Shown here piece by piece: positions 44,200 to 53,221 of a stretch of 64,000 bases of DNA. Source of the DNA: an uncultured Candidatus Melainabacteria bacterium (GTDB lineage Bacteria; Cyanobacteriota; Vampirovibrionia; Gastranaerophilales; Gastranaerophilaceae). The notes below the pieces were generated by a model. The model saw only the letters and a list, made by a program, of their open reading frames with translations, had not been told where the DNA came from and ran no database searches. A program made the position numbers and the translations under genes. Each line of letters begins with the position of its first letter. Positions within the stretch are counted from its first letter, which is position 1. The stretch lies in the NCBI GenBank assembly GCA_934757245.1, contig CAKVLH010000002.1, positions 165,687 to 229,686 of the forward strand. The letters are read 5' to 3'.

Positions 44200-44916
44200 A
44201 TGGGTACAAAATATAAACGTGTGTTATTAAAGATTAGCGGAGAAGCACTTTTAGGCAAACAACAATTTGGTATTGACTATGAACCTGTTGAAATGATTGC
44301 TAACGAAATCAAATCAATTTACGACAAAGGCGTTGAGGTTGCGGTTGTTGTTGGTGGTGGCAACATCTTTAGAGGTATGAAAAATAGCGCAAAACTTGGT
44401 ATGGATCAAGCATCGGGCGATTATGTAGGAATGCTTGCAACTGTTATGAACGCTGTTGCTTTGCAATGTGCTTTGAAAAAAATCGGCGTTGAATGTCGTG
44501 TTCAGACTGCGATTGCCATGAACCAAATTGCAGAGCCTTATGTTCGTCATAGAGCAATAAGACACTTAGAAAAAGGTAGAGTTGTTATTTTTGCAGCAGG
44601 AACAGGAAACCCATTCTTTACAACTGATACAGCATCAGCATTAAGAGCTTCTGAAATCGATGCAGAAGTGATGTTGATGGCTAAAAATGGTGTTGACGGG
44701 ATTTATAACGATGATCCTAAAACAAATCCGAATGCTAAAAAAATTGACACAATGTCTTATGATGATATTCTTAAAAACGAATTAAAAGTTATGGATACTT
44801 CTGCTTGTGCTTTATGTAAGCAAAATCATATTCCGATTATTGTTTTTGATTTTAAGGCTCAAGGAAGTTTAGTAAAAATTATGGACGGCGAAGCCGTTGG
44901 AACGTACGTAAGTTAG
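44200..44916 (+). CDS. pyrH: Uridylate kinase
   Basis: Phosphorylates UMP to UDP for RNA and DNA precursor synthesis. [21 protein letters not shown], and [15 protein letters not shown] are bacterial UMP-kinase signatures; 238 aa is normal. GAGAGG precedes the ATG. First of the pyrH-frr-cdsA-rnc run, a common order in bacteria. Confidence 0.97.
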   Translation: MGTKYKRVLLKISGEALLGKQQFGIDYEPVEMIANEIKSIYDKGVEVAVVVGGGNIFRGMKNSAKLGMDQASGDYVGMLATVMNAVALQCALKKIGVECRVQTAIAMNQIAEPYVRHRAIRHLEKGRVVIFAAGTGNPFFTTDTASALRASEIDAEVMLMAKNGVDGIYNDDPKTNPNAKKIDTMSYDDILKNELKVMDTSACALCKQNHIPIIVFDFKAQGSLVKIMDGEAVGTYVS

Positions 44917-44944
44917 TTAATTTTATATAATAAAGGAGAAAATT

Positions 44945-45511
44945 ATGTCAGAAGCTCTTGAAGAAATGTTTTTGTTCGGAGAGGAAAAAATGGAAAAAGC
45001 TCTTGGTCAAATGAAAAGAGAATTTTCTACAGTTCGTACAGGTCGTGCTAATCCTGCAATTTTAGACAGAGTTGTAGTTGATTATTACGGAGCACCAACT
45101 CCAATCAGACAAATGGCACAAGTTAGCGTTAGCGAAGGTACAACTTTGGTAATTACTCCTTTTGATAAAAGCATCTTGAAAGATGTTGAAAAAGCTGTTA
45201 TTAAAGCTGAATTAGGTGTTGCACCAAACAATGATGGTGTTTGCATTCGTTTAAACTTCCCTCCTCTAACAGAAGAAAGAAGAAAAGAAACTGCAAAAGA
45301 AGTTAAGAAGTTCGGCGAAGATGCTAAAATTGCAATCAGAAATGTAAGACGTGATATGGTTGATTCTTTGAAGAAAATCGAAAAAGAAGAAAATCTACCT
45401 GAAGATGCTGTTAAAGATAATCAAGATAAAATCCAAAAATTAACAGACAAATATGTTGGCATTATTGATGCTCAGGTTGTAGAAAAAGAAAAAGAGGTTA
45501 TGACAGTATAA
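44945..45511 (+). CDS. frr: Ribosome recycling factor
   Basis: Splits post-termination ribosomes with EF-G. FSTVRTGRANPAILDRV and the C-terminal EKEENLPEDAVKDNQDKIQ are typical; 188 aa is full length. The stop overlaps the cdsA start by 1 bp (TAATG). Confidence 0.97.
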   Translation: MSEALEEMFLFGEEKMEKALGQMKREFSTVRTGRANPAILDRVVVDYYGAPTPIRQMAQVSVSEGTTLVITPFDKSILKDVEKAVIKAELGVAPNNDGVCIRLNFPPLTEERRKETAKEVKKFGEDAKIAIRNVRRDMVDSLKKIEKEENLPEDAVKDNQDKIQKLTDKYVGIIDAQVVEKEKEVMTV

Positions 45512-46389
45512 TGGCTTTAACAAAAAGTGTAACAAGATTATTGACAGGATTAGTATTTGGATTTACGGCTCTTTTTGCAATTATGGCAGGCGGGTTATGG
45601 TTAGCAGGGCTAGTCCTTATAATAGTTGCACTAGCCTCAAAAGAATACGTAAAGATTCTTGAGCATAAAGGGTTTAGACCAAGTTCCAGAATCATAATTA
45701 TATCGAGCTTTTTGTTTGCAGCTCTTGCTTATTTTAATCGTTTTGATTTAGTTGCTTTAGCTTTTACTGCGTGTTCTGTAATGGCGTTTTTGTCAGTATT
45801 GTTCAAAGGAAAACAACCATATATTGCAAATGTTGCTACAACAATTCTTGGTTTTGTATATTGTGGATGGTTTCCGCTACACTTACTTTTTCTAAGAGAT
45901 TTAGGCAGCAATCCGACTTATGACGGAATTTTTAAACAAAATGTAACAACAGATGGTGCCGGATATGCGTTACTGTTATTTTTTGCAGTAATTTTAACCG
46001 ATAGTTTTTGTTATTATGTTGGGTGTCGTTTCGGCAAGCACAAACTCTCTCATGTTATAAGTCCAAATAAAACAATTGAAGGCGCTATTGGCGGTACTAC
46101 AATGTGTATTTTGTTTTGTTTGATTTTCGGAATTCACGTAATGGGATTTCCTTGGTATCACGCATTAATTCTTGGTTTTATAATTGCATTTTGTGCTCAA
46201 ATCGGTGATTTGTGCGAATCTATGATTAAAAGGGATGCCGGCGTAAAAGATTCAAGCAATGTTCTTCCGGGACATGGTGGATTTTTGGATAGAACTGACA
46301 GCTATATATTTACAATTCCAATAGTTCATTACTATATGTATTTCTTTGTTGTAAACAATTTTTGGGATTTATTTAGAGGCATGATGTAA
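45511..46389 (+). CDS. cdsA: Phosphatidate cytidylyltransferase
   Basis: Makes CDP-diacylglycerol from phosphatidate and CTP in the inner membrane. 292 aa with about eight membrane helices. The C-terminal signature SPNKTIEGAIGGT with later SMIKRDAGVKDSSNVLPGHGGFLDRTDS is diagnostic. Stop-start overlap with rnc. Confidence 0.95.
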   Translation: MALTKSVTRLLTGLVFGFTALFAIMAGGLWLAGLVLIIVALASKEYVKILEHKGFRPSSRIIIISSFLFAALAYFNRFDLVALAFTACSVMAFLSVLFKGKQPYIANVATTILGFVYCGWFPLHLLFLRDLGSNPTYDGIFKQNVTTDGAGYALLLFFAVILTDSFCYYVGCRFGKHKLSHVISPNKTIEGAIGGTTMCILFCLIFGIHVMGFPWYHALILGFIIAFCAQIGDLCESMIKRDAGVKDSSNVLPGHGGFLDRTDSYIFTIPIVHYYMYFFVVNNFWDLFRGMM

Positions 46390-47066
46390 TGCTTGTTGAA
46401 GAAATTTTTAAAATTAATAAAGATGATGAGTTGGTGAAAATTGCGCTAACTCATCCTTCTTTTACAAAAGAAAACGGGTATAGTGATTTAGAAAACTATG
46501 AACGTTTGGAGTTTTTTGGGGATTCTGTTTTAAAACTTTACACTTCAAAACTTTTGTATAAAACTTATCCGGAAGCGCCGGAAGGAGAACTTTCAAAAAT
46601 CCGTTCAATACTTGTGTCTGATGCAATTTTAGCGCAAATAGCTAAAAAAATAGGTTTGGATAAGCTTATGATTTTAGGCCCTGCAGAAGAAAAACAAGGC
46701 GGACGCAAACGCGAATCAAACATTGCTTGTACGCTTGAAGCTGTTTTGGGTGCTAGTTATTTTAGCGGAAAACAAGTAGAAATAGAAGCTTTTATTGAAG
46801 AATACGTTATGGCATTTGCAGAAGATGTTGATAAGCATTTTGAAAAATATAATGCAAAAGATATTTTCCAACAGTATACTCAAGGTATAAATAAGACTTT
46901 ACCTATTTATAAAACCCTTGCAGTAAAAGGTCCTGCCCATAAACCTGTATTTGAGGTTCAGGTTGAATGGAATGATGAAATTATTGCGACAGCGACAGGT
47001 AAATCTAAAAAAGAAGCTCAACAAAATTGTGCGTTAGAGGCTTGTAAAAAACTTGGCGCAATTTAG
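46389..47066 (+). CDS. rnc: Ribonuclease III
   Basis: Cleaves double-stranded RNA, including rRNA precursors and sense-antisense duplexes. The catalytic ERLEFFGDS (38-46, E41 and D45) and the downstream acidic residues in CTLEAVLG are intact. A C-terminal dsRNA-binding domain (about 155-225) ends in SKKEAQQNCALEACKKLG. It would be the natural processing enzyme for the two antisense RNA pairs found in this window. Confidence 0.96.
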   Translation: MLVEEIFKINKDDELVKIALTHPSFTKENGYSDLENYERLEFFGDSVLKLYTSKLLYKTYPEAPEGELSKIRSILVSDAILAQIAKKIGLDKLMILGPAEEKQGGRKRESNIACTLEAVLGASYFSGKQVEIEAFIEEYVMAFAEDVDKHFEKYNAKDIFQQYTQGINKTLPIYKTLAVKGPAHKPVFEVQVEWNDEIIATATGKSKKEAQQNCALEACKKLGAI

Positions 47067-47116
47067 TAAGTACTGGAATTAGAATTTATGCTCTACAACT
47101 TCGTCTAAACGTATGA

Positions 47117-47144
47117 TTGCATTTGGGGTGTCATGAAATATAAT
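47117..47144 (+). promoter_or_regulatory. Promoter of the 106-aa protein gene
   Basis: TTGCAT (47117-47122), 16 bp, TATAAT (47139-47144). A start near 47151 leaves a 21-nt leader with GGGGAG. Confidence 0.6.
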
Positions 47145-47171
47145 TAGTATGTGTATTGGGGAGAAAATTTG

Positions 47172-47492
47172 ATGAATAGACGTTGGTACGATTCAAATGA
47201 GCATACGCAAAGAGCATTGACTTTGCTAAAAGATATGGATGAGGTTAAGAGAAGAGCTTTATCTAGAGATTTGGCGAATGTTGTTAAACAGATTAAAGAA
47301 ATGCACGAAGAAGATGAAGAACAAGACGTAAGTATCGGAATCGACAGAGTTCTAGGACTTTATAAAATTTCAAATTCCAGACGTTGGTATGATAAAATAA
47401 GCATACTTTCTTATGCTTTAAAAACAATGTCTACACTACCGAGAGAAGATTTTTATAACATCATGGAAGGCATCACCGCGTCAGTATCATAA
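47172..47492 (+). CDS. Small helical protein of unknown function
   Basis: 106 aa, charged and helical, no signal peptide. The tryptophan-containing RRWYDSNEHTQRA near the start and SRRWYDKISILSYALKTM later are a repeated RRWYD motif (residues 3-7 and about 73-77). GGGGAG gives a well-spaced ATG at 47172. Function unknown. Followed by the palindromic element 47519-47598. Confidence 0.6.
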   Translation: MNRRWYDSNEHTQRALTLLKDMDEVKRRALSRDLANVVKQIKEMHEEDEEQDVSIGIDRVLGLYKISNSRRWYDKISILSYALKTMSTLPREDFYNIMEGITASVS

Positions 47493-47518
47493 ACTTCGAT
47501 AGCGAATGGAATCGTATA

Positions 47519-47598
47519 TTTTACCCTTAAAAAGTCGTGCTCATTTACTCTCCTTACAGGAGAGGGCTAGGGTGAGGTGTTTCCCTGCAAGGGTAAAA
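47519..47598. repeat. 80-bp nested palindromic element
   Basis: Outer arms TTTTACCCTT (47519-47528) and AAGGGTAAAA (47589-47598) are perfectly complementary. Inside is CTCTCCT-TAC-AGGAGAG (47548-47564). It resembles a miniature mobile element and shares its core with that at 8049-8067. Nothing else clear is in 47599-47799 apart from the tpiA upstream region. Confidence 0.65.
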
Positions 47599-47799
47599 AA
47601 CTAAACGCTCGTGGCGCTATTGACATTCAATTTTTATTTTTAGTCTTGATACAAAATTTTAGTTATCAAAATGCAAATAAAATTTTCATATCAACAATTT
47701 AACCTCTGTAAATATTGATTTCGCTCCTTGTTTATTCTAATATCTATGTATAATAGTACATAAAAAAGAGGGATTTACCCTCACAAGAAGGAGAAAATT

Positions 47800-48594
47800 A
47801 TGTCAAGAAAACCAATTATTGCAGGAAACTGGAAAATGAACTTACTTCAATCAGATGCTAAATCTTTATTTGAAGGTATAAAGAATTTTACAAAAGATTT
47901 CACAGCAACTCAATTGCCAGAAATCGTTATCGCACCTGTGTTTACTTCTCTAAGTGTTGTTAATGCAGAAAAATGCAATTGCGGTTGCGGTTGCGATAAA
48001 ATCGCTATTGCCGGTCAAAATTGCCATTGGGAAAAATCAGGCGCTTTCACAGGCGAAGTTTCTGTTGAAATGTTAGCAGATGCTGGTTGCTCACACGTTA
48101 TTATCGGACACTCTGAAAGAAGACAATACTTCTCAGAAACAGATGAAATGATTAACAAAAAAGCTAAAGCTATCTTGGCTGGTGGTTTAATTCCTATCAT
48201 CTGCTGTGGTGAAACTCTTGAACAAAGAGAAGCTGGTGTTACAGATGAACACATCGCTACTCAAATTAGAGCTGCTTTAAATGGCTTGTCTGAAGAAGAA
48301 GTTTCTAAATCTGTTATCGCTTATGAACCAATCTGGGCTATCGGTACTGGTAAGACTTGCGACAGCAAAGAAGCAAACAGAGTTATCGCTATGATTAGAA
48401 ATGTAGTTAAAGAAGTTTCTTCTGCTTCAGCTGGCGACGCTATCAGAATTCTTTACGGCGGTTCTGTAAAACCTAACACAATCGAAGAACAAATGTCTCA
48501 ATCAGACATCGACGGTGCTTTGGTTGGTGGCGCAAGCTTAAAAGCTGACAGCTTCAATGAAATTATTGCTAACACAATGAAAGTTAGTGTTTAA
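47800..48594 (+). CDS. tpiA: Triosephosphate isomerase with cysteine-rich insertion
   Basis: Interconverts DHAP and glyceraldehyde-3-phosphate. K12 in AGNWKMN, H104 in IIGHSERRQYF and E176 in AYEPIWAIGTG are the catalytic residues. 264 aa is slightly long because of an insert KCNCGCGCDK (58-67; C59, C61, C63, C65) before the usual AGQNCHWEKSGAFTGE segment. Such a stretch could bind metal, and similar Cys-Gly-Cys sequences end both PFL chains. AAGGAG precedes the ATG. Monocistronic with a strong terminator. Confidence 0.96.
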   Translation: MSRKPIIAGNWKMNLLQSDAKSLFEGIKNFTKDFTATQLPEIVIAPVFTSLSVVNAEKCNCGCGCDKIAIAGQNCHWEKSGAFTGEVSVEMLADAGCSHVIIGHSERRQYFSETDEMINKKAKAILAGGLIPIICCGETLEQREAGVTDEHIATQIRAALNGLSEEEVSKSVIAYEPIWAIGTGKTCDSKEANRVIAMIRNVVKEVSSASAGDAIRILYGGSVKPNTIEEQMSQSDIDGALVGGASLKADSFNEIIANTMKVSV

Positions 48595-48615
48595 TAAAAT
48601 TAAATTTTCTTAATT

Positions 48616-48656
48616 AAGCGCGGTCGGTTGAATTTTCAACCGACCGCGCTTTTTTT
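48616..48656 (+). terminator. tpiA terminator
   Basis: 15-bp arms AAGCGCGGTCGGTTG and complement around AATTTT, then T6. Confidence 0.95.
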
Positions 48657-48765
48657 ATACAGTTGAAAAATGTAAACTTTGTAAAATTTTTTAGAAATTA
48701 GGCAATTTCTATAAGAAAAATGACTTTATTATATTACGAGTATATAAAAGTATTAGGAGTATTAT

Positions 48766-50841
48766 ATGAAAAATCTAAAAAAGAAGTTTTCAGCATTAGC
48801 TCTAACCGCATTGTTTGCCTCAATGCAGGTTTCATACGCGACTATTGATACAGGTTTAGGCGTAGGCAATGGCGGTGCAGTAATTAATAATGCCAGTGGC
48901 GGTTATGTAAATATGACCACCGGTAACGGTTCAGCAAACTTGAATTTCAACGGCAATTCTCATGTAAATTGGGATACTTTAAACGTAAATAAAAACGAAA
49001 GTTTGAACTTTAATGCAGTCGGCGGAGCTAATGATTTAACAATTTTAAATACAGTAAATCAAGGCATGTCTAAGATTTATGGTCAAGTTAATGCAAACAG
49101 CGGTATTGGTAAATTGATTATTTCAAACCCAAACGGCGTATTGTTTGATGGTGCAAAATTCACTACTGCAGGTGATTTACAGTTGACAACAAAAGACTTG
49201 TCAAATGTTCGCGTAGAAGATTTGGGCAATCTAAATCTTGATGATGCAAAATTTAAACAAATCTATAACGATAACGGTGAATTGGTAGGAATATCAATAA
49301 AGAATAATTCAGAATTCCATGTTGGCGGAGAATACAATATCGTAGCACCTCTAATCAATGTTATTGATTCAAGCGTAAGCGCAAAGACATTAAAAATGGT
49401 AACATCAAACGGACAAGATTATTTGGCGCTTGGAACCAGCAATGGCGCTCAAAAAGCAGGTGTAAATCTAAAAGCAGTAAATATCAATGGCGATGTATAT
49501 ATAACAACACCTGGCGCGGGAATTGTTCAAACATATAATGGCGGTACTATTAACGGTAATTTGAACGTAAATTCCAAAGATTCTGTTGTATTAAACTATA
49601 ACGACCACGGCGAAAGACTTACTGTAAATGGTGATGTAACAACAAAAAGTTCTGGCAGTATGACATTTTTAAGAAAAGCTGATGTAAAAGGCAATTTATC
49701 AATGTCAAATAGCGGTGGATTTGTTGATGTAGGCGATTCTACAGTTGGTAAGAATGCAACATTAACAACAACCGGTACCGGTGATATGAACAATACAAAA
49801 TACAACCACTTCGTTCACGTAATCGGCGATACAAAAGTGGGTGGTGATTTGAAAATTGATTCAGCTCAAAACATCCATATCGGTGGTTATGATTATGACG
49901 CTAAGAAACTTGCAGACGGCAAATTGACAGTTGGCGGAGATTTAACAGCACATGCTCATGACGGTCATGTAATGACAACAATAGATACAAGCGCTAATAA
50001 GATTTCATTAAAGTCAGATACTTTAAACGTATTGACAGACGGTAAGGCAACATTGAGCGCAAATGAATACGAATTCTCCGCAAATGGCTATATCGGTGGC
50101 TTGAATTCAACAGGTTCATATACAATTAATGGCAAGACCGTAACATTACCTGATGGCAAATATTCAGTTGACGACTTGACAGTAGATGTAATGGAAAACT
50201 ATAGACACATAGATTCATTGTCTAATCCAACTAACATAAATATTGCCGGTGGAAATATTACCAAAATTGACACTCCTGCAAATGCTTACATAGCATCAAA
50301 GGGTGATGTAAAATTAACAGGTGCAAACGCAAAAGACGTACATATTACAGCCCCTAATAAATATATTGAAATTACCGGCGACAAAGTTCACGCAGACAAT
50401 ATTATTGTTGGTAAAGAAACAGATAAGTTGAAAGTAGATTTCCCTTCTAGAGATTATACATTGAAGTATACTAATATTCGTGATGCCAAAGAAGTAACAG
50501 TTGGCAAAACAGAAGAAATCACTTACGAATTAACCAATGGTCCTAAAGGTTACAATACTCGCGACCCACGACCAAGCAATACAACATACTTAGTTGGTCC
50601 TGATAAACCTGATGTACCAAACCCACCAACACCGGATCCAGATCCAAACCCACCAACTCCGGATGATAATGAAAACATTAAAGTTTTAAGAAGTTATGAA
50701 AGACCTACGTCTGTGGATGCAGTTCAACCATACACACCGGTAGCATACGCAGCCGACTTGGATGACGATGATGTTGACACAGGAGTTCGTAAGAACGTTG
50801 ACGGTTCAGTAACTGTTGTTAGAGCATTCGTAATGGAATAA
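48766..50841 (+). CDS. Two-partner-secretion exoprotein, filamentous haemagglutinin N-domain (copy 2)
   Basis: 691-aa near-duplicate of the protein at 21304. The signal peptide differs at residues such as LKKKFSALALTA yet keeps the SYA cleavage end, and the C terminus ends FVME instead of FPMIN. The 2,020-bp core seems identical to copy 1, including the NPNG secretion motif and Pro-rich linker. Upstream DNA is unrelated to copy 1: a small hairpin (AGAAATT/AATTTCT) and TTAGGAG Shine-Dalgarno. The two genes are thus under different control. No secretion partner is adjacent. Confidence 0.85.
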   Translation: MKNLKKKFSALALTALFASMQVSYATIDTGLGVGNGGAVINNASGGYVNMTTGNGSANLNFNGNSHVNWDTLNVNKNESLNFNAVGGANDLTILNTVNQGMSKIYGQVNANSGIGKLIISNPNGVLFDGAKFTTAGDLQLTTKDLSNVRVEDLGNLNLDDAKFKQIYNDNGELVGISIKNNSEFHVGGEYNIVAPLINVIDSSVSAKTLKMVTSNGQDYLALGTSNGAQKAGVNLKAVNINGDVYITTPGAGIVQTYNGGTINGNLNVNSKDSVVLNYNDHGERLTVNGDVTTKSSGSMTFLRKADVKGNLSMSNSGGFVDVGDSTVGKNATLTTTGTGDMNNTKYNHFVHVIGDTKVGGDLKIDSAQNIHIGGYDYDAKKLADGKLTVGGDLTAHAHDGHVMTTIDTSANKISLKSDTLNVLTDGKATLSANEYEFSANGYIGGLNSTGSYTINGKTVTLPDGKYSVDDLTVDVMENYRHIDSLSNPTNINIAGGNITKIDTPANAYIASKGDVKLTGANAKDVHITAPNKYIEITGDKVHADNIIVGKETDKLKVDFPSRDYTLKYTNIRDAKEVTVGKTEEITYELTNGPKGYNTRDPRPSNTTYLVGPDKPDVPNPPTPDPDPNPPTPDDNENIKVLRSYERPTSVDAVQPYTPVAYAADLDDDDVDTGVRKNVDGSVTVVRAFVME
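48809..50828 (+). repeat. 2,020-bp direct repeat, copy 2 (identical to 21347-23366)
   Basis: Same orientation and constant spacing relative to copy 1. See copy 1. Confidence 0.9.
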
Positions 50842-50861
50842 TAAAAAAGATGTAAGGTGAT

Positions 50862-50897
50862 AGAATCGGCGAAACTCTTAAGAGTTTCGCCGATTCT
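50862..50897 (+). terminator. Terminator of exoprotein copy 2
   Basis: Perfect 36-bp palindrome (arms 18 bp, AGAATCGGCGAAACTCTT and complement) followed by TTG. Unrelated to the terminator of copy 1. Confidence 0.85.
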
Positions 50898-50998
50898 TTG
50901 TGAAATGAAAAAATGGTGTTATGATTACAAAATGTTACGCGTCATGTTTACACAAAAGCCATGTTGAGTGTACAATTATATAAGGAGGCTTTATAAAT

Positions 50999-51643
50999 TT
51001 GAGTAAAGGCTACGAAAATTTTAATAACTCAGAAACATCTTTTAGAAAATCCACACTAATCCAAGAACGCATCGGGCTTGTTTCTACCCACATGTATAAA
51101 CAATTCTTGGACTATCAGCATGCGACTTTAAATACTGCTGAAATTTTTGTAGAAATGATAGATAATTTGAAAGCAATTGCAGATTCATTGAAACAATCAT
51201 TTGCATCTCGAGGTATTACAACAGAAAATATTTATGTAGATTATGACAAGGATAAAACTGTTGCTGTAATCAATATTCTTTGGCATACAATAAGTCTTAC
51301 AACCAGATGTAATTATGAACCGCAAGCTTTGTTTAGAGAAAGCGCTCCCCCTATGTTTTCCGGTCGTATTATGGCAATTAACGGAAATTATAATGAGTTA
51401 ATGGAAGGTATAACATCTAGAAATCAAATGATGGAAGTTCTTTTGGATAAAGAAGTTGCATCTTTGTTTGTGCCTGCTGATAAAACTCAAAATTCGATTT
51501 TCAAAATCAGACATTTATCTAATAGAGAATTTTTCTTGAATAATACAGATTCTTCTAGAGAATTTGTTTTAAAAGTTGTTGAAACAATTTGTGGTGGTGG
51601 TTTGTACCACGAAGAAGGTTCGAGAAAGAGTTTTAATATTTAA
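50999..51643 (+). CDS. Conserved-looking cytoplasmic protein of unknown function
   Basis: 214 aa starting at TTG (AAGGAGG is 10 nt upstream; no better ATG in frame). No signal peptide or membrane segment is seen. N-terminal 70 residues look helical; the rest alternates strands and helices, with AVINILWHTISLTTRC and SIFKIRHLSNREFFLNN as notable segments. No known domain recognised. Monocistronic. Confidence 0.55.
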   Translation: MSKGYENFNNSETSFRKSTLIQERIGLVSTHMYKQFLDYQHATLNTAEIFVEMIDNLKAIADSLKQSFASRGITTENIYVDYDKDKTVAVINILWHTISLTTRCNYEPQALFRESAPPMFSGRIMAINGNYNELMEGITSRNQMMEVLLDKEVASLFVPADKTQNSIFKIRHLSNREFFLNNTDSSREFVLKVVETICGGGLYHEEGSRKSFNI

Positions 51644-51766
51644 TTGTGCGAACTGAATGACTCTGGTTATTCTCTCTTCTTGGGCACTAAAGTTCAAGAT
51701 AAATTTTTATTAAGCTTTACTTAACAATCTATTGATTATTGAGTGTATTTGTGATTATTTATTAAT

Positions 51767-51843
51767 ATGCAGGCATATCCTCTAAAAGCCTGTTTTGTAT
51801 AAGCGGCTAGGAGCCAATCTATCAAGTTAAGATGCTCCACTTA
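51767..51843 (+). promoter_or_regulatory. Structured leader upstream of rpsP
   Basis: Several complementary pairs in the 100 nt before rpsP: AGGC/GCCT (51771-51774 with 51788-51791), CCT..GCC with GGC.AGG (51780-51812) and GGAGC/GCTCC (51810-51814 with 51834-51838). It could be an autoregulatory ribosomal-protein leader, though no known class is recognised. Confidence 0.4.
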
Positions 51844-51871
51844 TATTAAAACAACAAAGAAGGAAAATGAA

Positions 51872-52240
51872 ATGTTAAAAATCAGATTGAAAAGATTAGG
51901 TGCTAAAAAAGCTCCAACATACAGAGTTATTGTTATCAACTCTACAACAAAACGTGAAGGTAAACCTGTTGAAGAATTAGGTTACTACAACCCAAAAACT
52001 AAAGAAATGAAATTAAATAAAGCTTCTGCTGAAGCATGGGTTAAGAAAGGTGCTCAACCTACAGATACAGTTAAATACTTAATGGCTAACTGTAATGAAG
52101 ATGGTACATTGAACTACAAAAAATCAGAAGTAGTTAAACTTTCTAAGAAGGCTCAAGCTAAGAAGGCTGAAGAAGAAGCAAGAAAAGCTGAGGAAGCAGC
52201 AGCTGCTGCTCAAGCAGAAGAAGCTCCTGCTGAAGCGTAA
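51872..52240 (+). CDS. rpsP: 30S ribosomal protein S16
   Basis: Small-subunit assembly protein. [20 protein letters not shown] and the [11 protein letters not shown] segment are diagnostic. The core is about 85 aa; an Ala/Glu/Lys-rich helical tail ([19 protein letters not shown]) lengthens it to 122 aa. GAAGGAAAA precedes the ATG. It is not followed by rimM or trmD, its usual partners. Confidence 0.96.
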   Translation: MLKIRLKRLGAKKAPTYRVIVINSTTKREGKPVEELGYYNPKTKEMKLNKASAEAWVKKGAQPTDTVKYLMANCNEDGTLNYKKSEVVKLSKKAQAKKAEEEARKAEEAAAAAQAEEAPAEA

Positions 52241-52247
52241 TAAGTTT

Positions 52248-52280
52248 AAAAAGCTCTCTTCAAAAGAAGAGAGCTTTTTT
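52248..52280 (+). terminator. rpsP terminator
   Basis: AAAAAGCTCTCTTC, AAAA loop, GAAGAGAGC and T6. Confidence 0.92.
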
Positions 52281-52374
52281 AGAAAAATAAATGTAAAGAT
52301 TTATTAAACAAATAGCAATTTTAAAAATTGACTCGTTTTAAATAATGTGTATCAGATTGTAGAAGGTAAATATC

Positions 52375-52866
52375 ATGATTAGTCCAATTAACTTTAGAGC
52401 GACCGCAGGCAATGTAGTAATGACTAAACCTGTTGAAACCGATGCTCCAAAAACAGAAACAGTTACTGCCCCTGTTGAAACTGCAGCTACATTTAAAGGA
52501 GCGAATGCTCTAGCAGCATATAATAAAGCATTCTTAGCAGCTGAACCTGCAGCCGAAGAAGCTCCTAAAGCACCAGCGTTTAGAGGTGAAGGAGTAGAAA
52601 CAGAAGAAACGCCAAAAGCACCAGCATTCAAAGGCGAAGAAGTAGAAACCGAAGAAGCTCCTAAAGCACCAGCATTCAAAGGTGAAGGAGTAGAAACCGA
52701 AGAAGCTCCTAAAGCACCAGCATTCAAAGGCGAAGAAGTAGAAACCGAAGAAGCTCCTAAAGCACCAGCGTTCAGAGGCGATGGAGTAGAAACAGAAGAA
52801 GCTCCAAAAGCTCCTGCGTTCAAAGGCGAAGAAGTAGAAACTGAAGAAGCTAAAGAAGAAGCTTAA
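52375..52866 (+). CDS. Acidic repeat protein with FKG motifs
   Basis: 163 aa, not a known family. After an N-terminal NFRATAGNV and TFKGANALAAY segment, residues 63-158 are six tandem 16-aa units of consensus APKAPAFKGEEVETEE, each with F[KR]G. No signal peptide, membrane segment or catalytic motif. The repeats are probably unstructured. It shares FKG-x-x-VETE with the protein at 55996. The ATG is preceded by GAAGG 7 nt upstream. It may be a scaffold or a substrate of a modifying system. Confidence 0.65.
   Translation: MISPINFRATAGNVVMTKPVETDAPKTETVTAPVETAATFKGANALAAYNKAFLAAEPAAEEAPKAPAFRGEGVETEETPKAPAFKGEEVETEEAPKAPAFKGEGVETEEAPKAPAFKGEEVETEEAPKAPAFRGDGVETEEAPKAPAFKGEEVETEEAKEEA
52561..52848 (+). 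repeat. Six tandem 48-bp units in the FKG-repeat gene
   Basis: Units are 48 bp and stay in frame, with alternating near-identical pairs (GEEVETEE and GEGVETEE versions). Homogenised copies suggest recent unit exchange, and the array could change length by slippage. Confidence 0.9.
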
Positions 52867-52889
52867 GATTAAAGTTTTTTAAACATTAC

Positions 52890-52919
52890 AAGGTCGACAT
52901 AACATGTGTCGACCTTTTT
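52890..52919 (+). terminator. Terminator of the FKG-repeat gene
   Basis: AAGGTCGACA/TGTCGACCTT with a 7-nt loop, then TTTTTG. Confidence 0.9.
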
Positions 52920-53221
52920 GTTTCTATATATTATTTATAATGCAGGATAATTATTTCACATGTAAAATAGATTCTTGCTAAAACGCAAGAATAAACATAT
53001 GAGCACAAATCAATTAAACGCACAAACTCTTATGGTACACATCTCAATAACGCATGCTATACAATAGCAAAACACTACCAAGAGTAAATTACTCAAAGCA
53101 ACAATATATACCACGCTTTGTCTACGCGAATTTCCGTTGAAAAACACAACATTATATATTACCAAAGACAAATAATTCCAAACTTTGCCTCCGGCTCAGC
53201 TTATAGTTCTATATATTTAAA
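52920..53221. other. Gap with one hairpin, no gene seen
   Basis: TTCTTGC/GCAAGAA (about 52971-52990), on the minus strand followed by a T-rich sequence, may end the XRE gene transcript. No ORF with a Shine-Dalgarno was found. Confidence 0.5.

Noticed and set aside
21304..50841. Composite transposon bounded by the two exoprotein genes
   Set aside because: The interval carries core genes (aroCKB, pnp, sigma factor, fusA-type housekeeping set up to tpiA) and no transposase; repeat ends fall inside the genes. Gene conversion is the simpler reading.
52338..52823. 161-codon open frame on the minus strand over the FKG-repeat gene
   Set aside because: It is the complement of a six-fold 48-bp repeat, so absence of stops is repeated six times for free. 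There is no Shine-Dalgarno and the product is a pure Ala/Gly/Ser repeat.
52981..53067. 22-codon frame beginning ATGAGCACAAAT in the 52.9-53.2 kb gap, as a third small-peptide candidate
   Set aside because: The peptide is not hydrophobic, has no Shine-Dalgarno, and no paired promoters flank it, unlike the two type I-like loci.
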